Shown here: one piece after another, positions 1 through 6,186 of the stretch
Numbering within the stretch: the stretch's first letter is position 1
Layout: each line of letters opens with the position of its first letter
Assembly (NCBI GenBank): GCA_934699135.1
Contig: CAKUVM010000056.1
Location: forward strand, 1 to 9,315
Length of the DNA: 9,315 nt
Source: an uncultured Bacteroidales bacterium
GTDB lineage: Bacteria; Bacteroidota; Bacteroidia; Bacteroidales; Marinilabiliaceae
Reading direction: 5' to 3'
Notes under the pieces: model-generated
Database searches by the model: none
What the model was told of the DNA's origin: nothing
What the model saw: only the letters and a program-made list of their open reading frames with translations
Translations under genes and position numbers: made by a program

Positions 1-736
1 CATAGAAGCTGTCTATGAACCTCTTGCGCCGCGGCGTGCTCTGGCCCTTGAAGTGGACAATGGATATGTCTCCGCGATAGACGTTGCCGCCCGCCGAGGC
101 CTTGTCCATCCTCCAAGAGTAGTCAATATCCTCACTATACATAAAATAGCCCTCGTCCAGCCCACCAACCGCGCCCAAAAGCCGATTAGAGAACGCCATG
201 CAGGCGCCCGACAATATTGGGGCATGACACACATCTTCCTCTCCATATTGCCCAAGATAATAAGCGTTTAGCACTCTTGACCGCGGGGCCAGCCTCCAAA
301 GCCCCGTTAGTTTGAACACTGATGCGGGGATGTCGGCATAGCCGCGTTTTGACTCGCCGAGGAAACGTCCTCTGCCATTCACCATCCTCACGCCCACCGC
401 CCCGCTTGCCGGATTGGCGTCAAAATGCGCCACTATGCGCCGAAGCGTGTCGGCACAGACCACAGTGTCGGGGTTCAACAGCACCACCACCCTGCCACGG
501 CATTGCTTCAGAGCCACATTGTTGGCTTTGGAGAAACCGACATTTGAGCCCATCTCTATTAGATGAACCCACGGGGTCTCGGCGCGAACCCTGGCGGCGG
601 AATCATCTGGCGAGTCATTGTCCACCACAAACACCTCTGCCTCCAGCCCCACAATGGCCCGGCGGACGGAAGCCAACGTCAGCATGAGCAAGTCGGAGCT
701 GTTGTAGCTCACAATGACAACGGAAACATCCACCAC
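1..736 (-). CDS. Family 2 glycosyltransferase (rhamnosyltransferase-like), 3' end outside window
   Basis: Transfers a sugar from a nucleotide-sugar donor, probably to a surface polysaccharide or glycolipid at the inner face of the membrane; donor and acceptor cannot be read from sequence. 245 residues are visible and the C-terminus lies past the left edge. The GT-A fold signature is complete: first strand VSVVIVSYN (residues 4-12), VVDNDSPDD (37-45), NVGFSKANN (65-73), the metal/nucleotide site NPD (88-90) in place of DxD, then SGACMAF (176-182), GGLDEGYFMYSEDIDYSWR (191-209) with the catalytic ED pair, and HFKGQS (228-233). This order is typical of WbbL/RfbF-like enzymes (COG1216). The start is a GTG, either 736-734 or 733-731: the preceding in-frame TGA at 742-740 ends the upstream HAD gene, and the next ATG would remove the first strand. 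It is the last visible gene of the leftward run. Confidence 0.9.
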   Translation of the reverse strand, partial: MVDVSVVIVSYNSSDLLMLTLASVRRAIVGLEAEVFVVDNDSPDDSAARVRAETPWVHLIEMGSNVGFSKANNVALKQCRGRVVVLLNPDTVVCADTLRRIVAHFDANPASGAVGVRMVNGRGRFLGESKRGYADIPASVFKLTGLWRLAPRSRVLNAYYLGQYGEEDVCHAPILSGACMAFSNRLLGAVGGLDEGYFMYSEDIDYSWRMDKASAGGNVYRGDISIVHFKGQSTPRRKRFIDSFY

Positions 737-739
737 GGC

Positions 740-1180
740 TCACTTTTGTCCTAGCAGCCAACGCCCCAGCTTGGTGCGCAGGCCATCCTTGGCAACCTTT
801 TCCTCTTCCGCGGCAGTGCCCGTAAGCCGCTGATATATCTCGCCCCACGAAGGAAGACCGCCAAAATTGCGGTCGTCAATATATATGTCGGCGTCCAATT
901 TACGCGGGCACAAGCCACCGGCATACAGCTCCCCTTCAAAACTCTCGTTGACCCCCATAAACGTCACCCCGCCCGCCTTGCAAAATTCCACAGCCTCTTC
1001 CAGTTCCTTGCCTGTGCGGCATGTCCACAATATCAGCATGAAGCCGCGCTCTTGGAGGGCGCGCAACGTGCGCAGGGCGAAAGGTCGCTCACGGCCTATG
1101 GCAGGATAGCGGTCTTCCACAATGGTGCCGTCAAAATCCACGGCTATCTTACGTCTCTCATCAGTCTGTGTGCTTGGCAT
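740..1180 (-). CDS. BT0820-like HAD-superfamily phosphatase
   Basis: A small (146-residue) hydrolase with a minimal HAD fold and no obvious cap domain. Motif I is VDFDGT (residues 14-19), with Asp15 as expected nucleophile and Asp17 as general acid/base. Motif II is the Thr of WTCRTG (52-57). The acidic metal-binding motif is YIDDRN (100-105). From memory this pattern matches the BT0820 family of Bacteroidetes HAD proteins. The physiological substrate is unknown, although adjacency to a glycosyltransferase fits a role in sugar phosphate or cell-envelope metabolism (inference). An upstream ATG at 1252 would add 24 residues, but that extension is polar, runs into the preceding gene and resembles nothing; the ATG at 1180 puts motif I near the N-terminus as usual. 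It lies 25 bases after the membrane-protein gene. Only the codon GCC separates its TGA from the glycosyltransferase start, in the same frame. Confidence 0.85.
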   Translation of the reverse strand: MPSTQTDERRKIAVDFDGTIVEDRYPAIGRERPFALRTLRALQERGFMLILWTCRTGKELEEAVEFCKAGGVTFMGVNESFEGELYAGGLCPRKLDADIYIDDRNFGGLPSWGEIYQRLTGTAAEEEKVAKDGLRTKLGRWLLGQK

Positions 1181-1205
1181 ATCGCAGTTTCTTTGGCTTG
1201 GGGTG

Positions 1206-1658
1206 CTATACTTGTGGCTGCCCGTCCGTCTGCTCTCCAATTTGGCGGCCAACGAACGTCTCAGACGGGTAATAGAGCAAGATGAGGAGCGAGGCTATTA
1301 TGACAATGTACGCCGCATTGGCCTCGACCGTGAAAACGTACGCCACGCTCGCAAGCGCTGAAATGACGGACATGCTCACGATGCGGGTGCGATAGGCCCT
1401 CGCGAATATTAAGTATTTCTCTTCGCCCTTGGCCTCCTGAGCTTTAGCGCGGGCGTTGCGCAGCATGAACCACGTGACGACAAAAGCCACGAACGTGGCG
1501 CCCAAAAGCGCTATCATGACAATGACGGACCCCTCGACACCGAGCAGAGGCGCATTGCCCATGAGGCGTGTTGCCATGTAGCAAGCTATGAAAAAGATGA
1601 CGGACGGCACGAACGCCCTCACGTAGAAGTGGCGCAGGCTGTGAAGCAGTTGTTCCAT
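1206..1658 (-). CDS. Four-helix membrane protein, function unknown
   Basis: I do not recognise this 150-residue protein as a named family. It has four hydrophobic segments, at about residues 14-33, 45-66, 93-111 and 115-130. A basic, Ala/Lys/Glu-rich stretch (about 67-92, containing NARAKAQEAKGEEK) separates helices 2 and 3 and is probably cytoplasmic by the positive-inside rule. The C-terminal tail is short and polar. No catalytic motif or metal-binding cluster is visible. The ATG at 1658 is chosen because the longer ORF from 1742 would overlap the 3' end of recR and add a basic, non-hydrophobic N-terminus. It lies 37 bases downstream of recR and 25 bases upstream of the HAD gene, so it is probably co-transcribed with both. 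A small integral membrane protein of the inner membrane is as far as the sequence goes. Confidence 0.75.
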   Translation of the reverse strand: MEQLLHSLRHFYVRAFVPSVIFFIACYMATRLMGNAPLLGVEGSVIVMIALLGATFVAFVVTWFMLRNARAKAQEAKGEEKYLIFARAYRTRIVSMSVISALASVAYVFTVEANAAYIVIIASLLILLYYPSETFVGRQIGEQTDGQPQV

Positions 1659-1695
1659 ATTGTTGTTTGTTATCGTTCTTTTGGTGATGGCGCGC

Positions 1696-2316
1696 TCAAA
1701 TTGTCTGCTCGAACGGCACCCTGTTGACGAGCGAGCGGCCAAGCGTCACCTCGTCAGCATACTCCAGCTCGTCGCCCACGGCCACACCTCGCGCAATTGT
1801 GGTCGTCTTGATGCCATATGGGGCTATCCGCTTGTAAATGTAGAAGTTAGTCGTATCGCCCTCCATAGTCGTGCTCAGTGCCAATATAACCTCGTCCACC
1901 TCGCCCGCCGAGACTCTGGCCTCGAGCGAGTCAATGTTGAGGTCGTCGGGCCCGATGCCGTCCATTGGTGAGATGATGCCGCCCAAGACATGGTATACGC
2001 CAGCATACTGGCGCGTGGCCTCTATGGCCATAACATCGCGCACGGTCTCAACCACGCACACCTGACGGTGGTCGCGTCTGGGGTTGGCGCATATCTCGCA
2101 GGTATCGGAGTCTGACAAATTGTGACATTGCCGACAATAATGGATGTCATTCCGCACGGCGCGTATGGCCTCGGTGAACATGGCCACCTCTTCCTTATCT
2201 TCGCGGAGCAGGTGCAGCACCAGACGTAGCGCCGTCTTCTTGCCGATGCCGGGAAGCCTGGAAAACTGCGTCACAGCATCGTCTAGTAATTTTGACGAGT
2301 ATTGGCTACCTTCCAT
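1696..2316 (-). CDS. recR: Recombination mediator protein RecR
   Basis: RecR works with RecO (and RecF) to load RecA onto SSB-coated single-stranded DNA at gaps during recombinational repair; it forms a ring that clamps DNA. The 206-residue length is normal. An N-terminal helix-hairpin-helix contains LPGIGKKTALRL (residues 21-32). A four-cysteine zinc finger follows (C61, C64, C73, C76). The Toprim domain starts at VCVVETVRD (86-94) and continues through HVLGG. The C-terminus contains NRVPFEQ. The ATG at 2316 gives a full-length N-terminus and overlaps the 3' end of the phosphoesterase gene by 11 bases, which suggests translational coupling. The common dnaX-recR arrangement of other bacteria is not present here. 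Confidence 0.97.
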   Translation of the reverse strand: MEGSQYSSKLLDDAVTQFSRLPGIGKKTALRLVLHLLREDKEEVAMFTEAIRAVRNDIHYCRQCHNLSDSDTCEICANPRRDHRQVCVVETVRDVMAIEATRQYAGVYHVLGGIISPMDGIGPDDLNIDSLEARVSAGEVDEVILALSTTMEGDTTNFYIYKRIAPYGIKTTTIARGVAVGDELEYADEVTLGRSLVNRVPFEQTI

Positions 2317-3439
2317 CTTTGCGCTCCTGCGTTCCTTTAATGTCTATCATGGCCACCTCGGCAATGGTGCCGATGCGCACCCTAGGCCCCCACGTGCCGT
2401 AGCCCGACGTGACGACGACACTTGTGCCGCCATAGCAGGCGAAGCCGTAGTCGAGCCTGTAGATGAGCCCTGTCAGGATGTTCATGGGCCACAACTGCCC
2501 CGCGTGAGTATGCCCGCTCACCATCAGGTCCGCCCCAAAATCAACGGCCTCGTCAATGGCCGCGGGCTGATGATCCATAACGATGGTGAACAGGGAGTCC
2601 GCACCCTCGAAAGAGGACAACGGCAGGCGGTTCCGCCCCTTGCGAGCCAAAGACAAGTCGTCTCGGCCAATGATTCGAAACGGCCCGACGCGCGTCTGCT
2701 GATCTCGCAGAAGCACTAGGCGACCCAAGCCGCGCAAATATCGCTCCGCCGCCTCGTCATCGTCAATATACTCATGGTTGCCCATGGAGGCGAAAACACC
2801 CATTGGCGCTGATATTCGCCCCAAATCGGCGCCCAAATGCTCCATCGTCACGGGCGCGAGGGAGCCGTCTATGAGGTCGCCGGAGATCAGCACCATATCG
2901 GCGCCAGACGAGTTGAGCATGTCAACGAGCCTCTTCACGTCGGAATGCGTCACGGCATATCCCATATGTATGTCAGAGACGAGGGCCACCGTGACGTTTT
3001 GCCCATCATCAAGTTTGTCTGTACAGACGGCGTAGCGCGTCTCCTCCGGCGACACGGCATTGACGTACCCGACAATGAGCAGCAGGGCCGTGACGGCGGC
3101 TGCGAACTCCACAACCAAAGGGGTGTGGTATGGCACGTGCCCACGTGTGGCGCGGAGCAAGACGCGGATAAAATCCAAGACAAGCATGCCGGCCGACATG
3201 TAGAGGACCACAGGCATCCACATGGTGGAGGTCACATAGGCAACGCGCCCCGCTAACAACCAATCGGAAGGCAACGCCCGACTTATGAAAAAGCCAAAGT
3301 CCAACACCGCCACGGCCACCCACACGCCCGCGCGCCACGCCAACGGCTTGCGTTTGAGGGCCCGGCACACACGCGCGGCAATGTAGGCGCTGGCGGCCAG
3401 GAAAGCCACCACAATGCCCCAAAAATAAATTGCGTTCAT
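2306..3439 (-). CDS. Membrane-anchored calcineurin-like metallophosphoesterase
   Basis: A 377-residue protein with an N-terminal membrane domain and a C-terminal metallophosphoesterase domain (COG1408/YaeI-like). Hydrophobic segments lie at about residues 4-22, 37-53, 68-92 and 108-128. The two-metal active site is complete: SDIHMG (155-160; D156, H158), GDLIDG (187-192; D188), GNHEY (220-224; N221, H222), DHQP (289-292; H290) and SGHTHAGQ (308-315; H310, H312). Members of this group have been linked to phospholipid or lipid A precursor hydrolysis, and the membrane anchor fits a lipid-linked substrate. The substrate here is unknown, and an LpxH/LpxG-like role is only possible. The ATG at 3439 lies 5 bases beyond the bioD stop, and the 3' end overlaps recR by 11 bases, so it is tightly embedded in the leftward transcription unit. 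Confidence 0.93.
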   Translation of the reverse strand: MNAIYFWGIVVAFLAASAYIAARVCRALKRKPLAWRAGVWVAVAVLDFGFFISRALPSDWLLAGRVAYVTSTMWMPVVLYMSAGMLVLDFIRVLLRATRGHVPYHTPLVVEFAAAVTALLLIVGYVNAVSPEETRYAVCTDKLDDGQNVTVALVSDIHMGYAVTHSDVKRLVDMLNSSGADMVLISGDLIDGSLAPVTMEHLGADLGRISAPMGVFASMGNHEYIDDDEAAERYLRGLGRLVLLRDQQTRVGPFRIIGRDDLSLARKGRNRLPLSSFEGADSLFTIVMDHQPAAIDEAVDFGADLMVSGHTHAGQLWPMNILTGLIYRLDYGFACYGGTSVVVTSGYGTWGPRVRIGTIAEVAMIDIKGTQERKDGR

Positions 3440-3444
3440 AAGGG

Positions 3445-4158
3445 TCAGACTGTCGGGACTTCAGTTTCCACAGGCCCGGCCAAGGCCTCCGCGTCTAGCC
3501 CACCCAAACTATCTTGACCCCGGAAATCAATCACCACCGCGTTGGGAAACAGGCGCGAAGCGAAAGAGCGAATGGCAGCCAGAGAATCATCGGCCATCAC
3601 ATCCTCGTCTTGTGGCAACCTGTTGAACACCACAAGCCGCAAGTCCACCCCGTGCGTCTTGCACGCTTCGATGCTAAGCAATGCATGGTTTATACCGCCA
3701 AGCTTCGAGGTGGCCACGAGGGCCAAAGGCAGACGGCGCGAGGCCACGTAGTCTATCGTAAGCAAGTCGTCGCGGAGCGGCACCATAAGGCCGCCCGCCC
3801 CCTCGACCAGCACCACGTCAAAGCGATCGGCCAGCTTTCGGAGGTCCGCGTCGATCTTCGCGGGGTCAATCTCCGCGCCCTCAAGCCGAGCAGCCAGCGC
3901 GGGAGACGCAGGCTTGCGGAAGAGGAATGAGCAAGTGAGCCCGTCGCGGTCTTCGGGCAGCAGGCCGCAGCCCATGACCTTGCGGTGCTCCACCAAGTCT
4001 TCCGCCACGTCTAGGCAACCCGTCTGCACAGGCTTTTGCGTTATGACGTTTTGACCTTCCGCCGACCACTGGGCGGCCAGACGGGCAGTGACGTAGGTCT
4101 TGCCGGCATCAGTGTCCACACCGCTGACGAAGAGGGCCAAGCCCTTCTTGTTGAACAT
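3445..4158 (-). CDS. bioD: ATP-dependent dethiobiotin synthetase
   Basis: Catalyses ring closure of 7,8-diaminopelargonic acid with CO2 and ATP to give dethiobiotin, the penultimate step of biotin synthesis, in the cytoplasm. The 237-residue length is normal. The P-loop is GVDTDAGKTY (residues 13-22; K20, T21). The substrate-binding segment is TQKPVQTG (40-47; K42 in the position of the catalytic lysine). The second nucleotide/substrate loop is VEGAGGLMVP (118-127). SKLGGINH (151-158) and VVFNR (176-180) correspond to the conserved LGTINH and base-binding regions. It lies 12 bases after the coiled-coil gene and 5 bases before the phosphoesterase gene. No bioA, bioB, bioC or bioF is in the window, so this bioD is apart from any biotin cluster here. 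A related P-loop amidotransferase is unlikely given the length and motifs. Confidence 0.95.
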   Translation of the reverse strand: MFNKKGLALFVSGVDTDAGKTYVTARLAAQWSAEGQNVITQKPVQTGCLDVAEDLVEHRKVMGCGLLPEDRDGLTCSFLFRKPASPALAARLEGAEIDPAKIDADLRKLADRFDVVLVEGAGGLMVPLRDDLLTIDYVASRRLPLALVATSKLGGINHALLSIEACKTHGVDLRLVVFNRLPQDEDVMADDSLAAIRSFASRLFPNAVVIDFRGQDSLGGLDAEALAGPVETEVPTV

Positions 4159-4170
4159 TACGCTCTTGTG

Positions 4171-4686
4171 TTACTTTGATTTTTTCTTCTGGTCGTCATA
4201 GCGCGCCTGCGCCATTTTGAGGGCGTTCTCGGCTGGTTTGAGACGAGCCTTTGCTTTGGCCATCACGCCCTTGCCCTTCTCAATGTCCTTTTGCGCATTG
4301 AGGATCTTGCGGTCTATGTCTTTCATTGCGGCCGTCTCTTCGGCGTCTAGGCTCTTGAGCGAGTTCTCGGCCTCTTTGCGCACGCTCTCGTCTTTCGACT
4401 TGAGGAACTCTTTGAGTTCTTTGCGCTTGGCCTTCATCTCATCGGCCGTGGCCTCCTTGTCGGCTTTCAGGTTCTCCACGTCGGCTTGCGCTTTAGCAAT
4501 GATTGAGTCGCCCTGCGCCTTTATTCGCTCCGCGTCGGCCACTTTGGCCTTTGCCTGCTCCACTTTGGCGGCCAGTTGCTCCAGCCTGGCCTGCATCTTC
4601 TGCTGCCGTGGGGTCAGCTCTTGCGCCTGGGTGGAAAAGGCAGCGGCAACCAGGGCCACAAGGGCCATCATCTTGTTCATCCTCAT
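4171..4686 (-). CDS. Secreted coiled-coil protein, function unknown
   Basis: Not recognised as a named family. The 171-residue product starts with a typical signal peptide: basic MRMNK, hydrophobic MMALVALVAAAF, and a probable signal peptidase I site after STQA (about residue 21). The rest, about residues 28-170, is an unbroken Lys/Glu/Ala-rich helical region with heptad-like spacing (for example ARLEQLAAKVEQAKAKVADAE) and a strongly basic C-terminus (DDQKKKSK). No cysteine or enzymatic motif is visible. It is probably periplasmic and forms a coiled coil, perhaps as a Skp/OmpH-like chaperone or structural spacer, though composition alone does not show homology. The start may be M1 or M3. It sits between another secreted protein (38 bases upstream) and bioD (12 bases downstream), inside the rex-led run. 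Confidence 0.8.
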   Translation of the reverse strand: MRMNKMMALVALVAAAFSTQAQELTPRQQKMQARLEQLAAKVEQAKAKVADAERIKAQGDSIIAKAQADVENLKADKEATADEMKAKRKELKEFLKSKDESVRKEAENSLKSLDAEETAAMKDIDRKILNAQKDIEKGKGVMAKAKARLKPAENALKMAQARYDDQKKKSK

Positions 4687-4723
4687 ATTCTCACCTATGT
4701 TTTTTTCTTTGACTGACGTTTTT

Positions 4724-5299
4724 TCACCTTGTTTGTTCGGCTGGTTCTGTCAGATATTTAAGCAAATCGTCCACTTTGGCCCTGGCCACGTCAACGGCGG
4801 CGCGGATGCTGTCTGCCTGCGCGGGGGTGAGACGCACGGCCTCACCCACTTTCTGCTTGGCCTGCGCGGCATAGTTGAGCGTTATGGCCGCGCCTTTCGC
4901 GGCCGCGCCCTTGCATGCCGAAGCCACGGAATCGCCCACAGCGTTGAGGAGAGACAAGATGTCTGCCGCCGTGACGGAATCCACTCCCAACGCCGTCTGT
5001 ATGGCGGCTTTGCCCATCGTGGCCAATGAGTCGACGGCCACAGTTATCTGCCCGCCGGCGTTTCGGCTCTGCGCAGCCGCGGCTTGAAGCAGCGCGGCTA
5101 CGGACGATTGTGCGCTTGGAGAGGGCGACGTTGTGGTCGTCTCGGTCCGCGTCACGATCGTGGTGTCTCCGTTGGCCGTGGTCACTGTTTGCGTGGTGAC
5201 GGTCGTGGTGACGGTCGTGGTGACGGTCTGCGCCATGGCTCCGGCTCCAAACAGGCCGCAAGCCAAGGCCGTCAGAATAAATCTTTTCATCACATTCAT
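4724..5299 (-). CDS. Secreted Thr/Val-repeat protein, function unknown
   Basis: Not recognised as a known family. From the ATG at 5299 it is 191 residues; M4 (5290) is an equally possible start. A signal peptide is clear: MNVMKRF, then a hydrophobic core, then a likely cleavage site after AMA (residue 23). The mature N-terminus is a low-complexity Thr/Val stretch of about 35 residues built on TVTT units, followed by a Ser/Pro linker. The second half is Ala-rich and predicted helical, with several regularly spaced AAAxAKxxA-like segments and Asp/Ser positions (DSVTAAD, DSIRAAVDVARAK). It is likely periplasmic or envelope-associated. C14 lies inside the signal core but the preceding residues do not make a good lipobox, so I do not call it a lipoprotein. 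It starts 28 bases after rex and precedes a second secreted protein by 38 bases. Confidence 0.75.
   Translation of the reverse strand: MNVMKRFILTALACGLFGAGAMAQTVTTTVTTTVTTQTVTTANGDTTIVTRTETTTTSPSPSAQSSVAALLQAAAAQSRNAGGQITVAVDSLATMGKAAIQTALGVDSVTAADILSLLNAVGDSVASACKGAAAKGAAITLNYAAQAKQKVGEAVRLTPAQADSIRAAVDVARAKVDDLLKYLTEPAEQTR
5193..5228. repeat. Three exact 12-bp tandem copies (GTGGTGACGGTC)
   Basis: Units at 5193-5204, 5205-5216 and 5217-5228 are identical. On the minus strand they encode TVTT units just after the signal peptide of the secreted protein. Because the unit is a multiple of three, slippage would change repeat number without breaking the frame. Degenerate copies continue into the neighbouring Thr-rich codons. 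Confidence 0.95.
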
Positions 5300-5320
5300 T
5301 GTTTTCAAGGGGATTTTTCG

Positions 5321-5345
5321 CCTCACGCTATTGCCTGGCGTGAAG
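5321..5345 (-). other. Hairpin spanning the rex stop codon
   Basis: Read on the minus strand, CTTCACGC (5345-5338) can pair with GCGTGAGG (5328-5321): 8 pairs including one G-T, around a 9-base loop. The loop and right arm contain the rex TAG stop. No T-run follows, so it is not a typical intrinsic terminator. It could be an intercistronic processing or stability element between rex and the downstream genes (inference). Confidence 0.45.
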
Positions 5346-5984
5346 CCTGTTGAACATCACGGCCAGATGGGCGTAGAGCGACGTGTTTTGCACCACGACG
5401 CCATCTGGCACCTTGAGCCTGACCGACGTGAAATTCCATATGGCCGTCAATCCTCCGGCCGTCATGACGTCGGCCACCTTTTGCGCCTGATCCACCGGCA
5501 CGGTCAATATTCCTATCTTGACATCTGGCTTTTTCACGCGGCAGAAGTCATCGAGGTGATATATGGTCGTGCCGCCGATGTTGAGCCCGACCTTGTCTGG
5601 GTTGACGTCAAACGCGGCCCTTATGCTGAAGCCGAACTGCGCCAGGCCGTGGTCTAGCAAGAGGGCCGTGCCGAGGCTTCCCGCCCCGAAAAGATAGCCA
5701 TAGTCAAGGGTGTTGAACCGCAGGAATGTCTCCAGCACATCAATGAGCGAGTCAACCTCATAGCCCACTCTGGTCTTGCCAACGATGTCGGTGTGGCTCA
5801 AGTCTTTGGTCACCTGAGTGGAGTCCACGCCCATCTCCTTGGCCATCATGGTAGACGAGACATATTTCTGCCCGTTGCCGCGCGCCAGCTTCAAATATGT
5901 CAGATAGACCGGCAGCCGGTTGAGCGTGGGCTCTGGCACCAAGGCCACCCTCTTCACTTCTTCGGGCTCTGTGTCTGTGGGCAT
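5328..5984 (-). CDS. rex: Redox-sensing transcriptional repressor Rex
   Basis: Rex is a homodimeric DNA-binding protein that represses fermentation and respiration genes when NAD+ is high and leaves DNA when NADH rises. The 218-residue length is normal. The N-terminal winged helix (about residues 16-85) includes LPVYLTYLKLA (24-34), the recognition-helix region VDSTQVTKDLS (53-63) and the wing VGYEV (73-77). The Rossmann domain starts at YLFGAGSLGTAL (97-108), with the dinucleotide loop G100-A-G-S-L-G105. AAFDVNPDKVG (123-133) supplies an acidic residue at the end of strand 2. NFTSVRLKVPD (184-194) and the C-terminal helix AHLAVMFNRLHAR (205-217) match the domain-swapped end of the family. 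A Bacteroidetes -7-like box lies about 30 bases upstream. I did not find a clear Rex operator (TTGTGAA-N6-TTCACAA type) in its promoter region. Confidence 0.95.
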   Translation of the reverse strand: MPTDTEPEEVKRVALVPEPTLNRLPVYLTYLKLARGNGQKYVSSTMMAKEMGVDSTQVTKDLSHTDIVGKTRVGYEVDSLIDVLETFLRFNTLDYGYLFGAGSLGTALLLDHGLAQFGFSIRAAFDVNPDKVGLNIGGTTIYHLDDFCRVKKPDVKIGILTVPVDQAQKVADVMTAGGLTAIWNFTSVRLKVPDGVVVQNTSLYAHLAVMFNRLHARQ

Positions 5985-6012
5985 CGGTTCGTAATAATTA
6001 AACTATCAAACG

Positions 6013-6020
6013 CAAATATA
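6013..6020 (-). promoter_or_regulatory. Bacteroidetes -7 box, putative rex promoter
   Basis: On the minus strand the sequence is TATATTTG, an exact match to TAnnTTTG. It lies 28 bases upstream of the rex ATG, leaving a 5' leader of roughly 20 bases. No convincing TTG -33 element sits at the usual 17-23 base spacing, so this rests on the -7 box alone. Confidence 0.5.
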
Positions 6021-6059
6021 ACCCAAAAGAGCCGAAATGCGGCCCGTGCGCCAAAGCCA

Positions 6060-6080
6060 TTTGCCACCTAAAGCGGCAAA
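6060..6080. repeat. Inverted repeat TTTGCC-N9-GGCAAA
   Basis: Perfect 6-base arms at 6060-6065 and 6075-6080 around a 9-base spacer, about 40-60 bases upstream of the putative rex -7 box. The dyad could be an operator. It does not match the Rex consensus, and no protein can be assigned to it. Confidence 0.35.
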
Positions 6081-6081
6081 A

Positions 6082-6117
6082 TGCGCGCCAACGGGGCGGA
6101 GGCCTCGCCGGCGCGCA
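6082..6117. repeat. GC-rich inverted repeat between divergent promoters
   Basis: Arms TGCGCGCC (6082-6089) and GGCGCGCA (6110-6117) are perfect 8-base complements. Inside them GGCG (6095-6098) can pair with CGCC (6106-6109), giving a strong stem-loop in either strand. On the plus strand AAAATT follows; on the minus strand TTTT follows but then GCCGC, so a terminator reading is weak. It lies midway between the rex and rnpA promoter-like sites. Confidence 0.5.
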
Positions 6118-6151
6118 AAATTGACCTGCGCCCACATAACAGCAGATTGCT

Positions 6152-6159
6152 TATCTTTG
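6152..6159 (+). promoter_or_regulatory. Bacteroidetes -7 box, putative rnpA promoter
   Basis: TATCTTTG matches TAnnTTTG exactly and lies 27 bases before the rnpA ATG, leaving a leader of about 20 bases. The TTGACC at 6121 lies 28 bases upstream, too far for the usual -33 spacing, so only the -7 element is well supported. It also argues against the longer rnpA reading from 6037, which would start upstream of this promoter. Confidence 0.55.
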
Positions 6160-6186
6160 CCACACGATATTCCAACACACAACCCG

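Noticed and set aside
740..742. TGA as a recoded sense codon joining the HAD and glycosyltransferase genes.
   Set aside because: recR and rnpA also end in TGA at normal family lengths, so the standard code applies; a simple stop with reinitiation is enough.
1181..1252. Longer start for the HAD phosphatase.
   Set aside because: The extra 24 residues overlap the membrane-protein gene and push motif I away from the N-terminus, where this family has it.
1659..1742. Longer start for the four-helix membrane protein.
   Set aside because: It would overlap the recR 3' end and add a basic, non-hydrophobic N-terminus; the ATG at 1658 directly precedes the first helix.
2144..2719. Plus-strand ORF of 191 residues.
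   Set aside because: It is antisense to recR and the phosphoesterase, both of which have complete family motifs.
4217..5029. Plus-strand ORF of 270 residues, longer than the genes opposite it.
   Set aside because: It runs antisense across two genes and their gap, has Ser/Phe/Cys/Leu-rich composition expected from the reverse of Lys/Glu/Ala codons, and shows no domain. Both opposite genes have clear signal peptides.
6082..6120. The GC-rich stem-loop as an intrinsic terminator.
   Set aside because: On the plus strand A residues follow, not T. On the minus strand only four T follow, and no upstream minus-strand gene ends there.
6037..6186. Upstream extension of rnpA by 50 codons.
   Set aside because: It covers the inverted repeats and the TAnnTTTG box, has no RnpA similarity, and the ATG at 6187 gives a normal-length protein.
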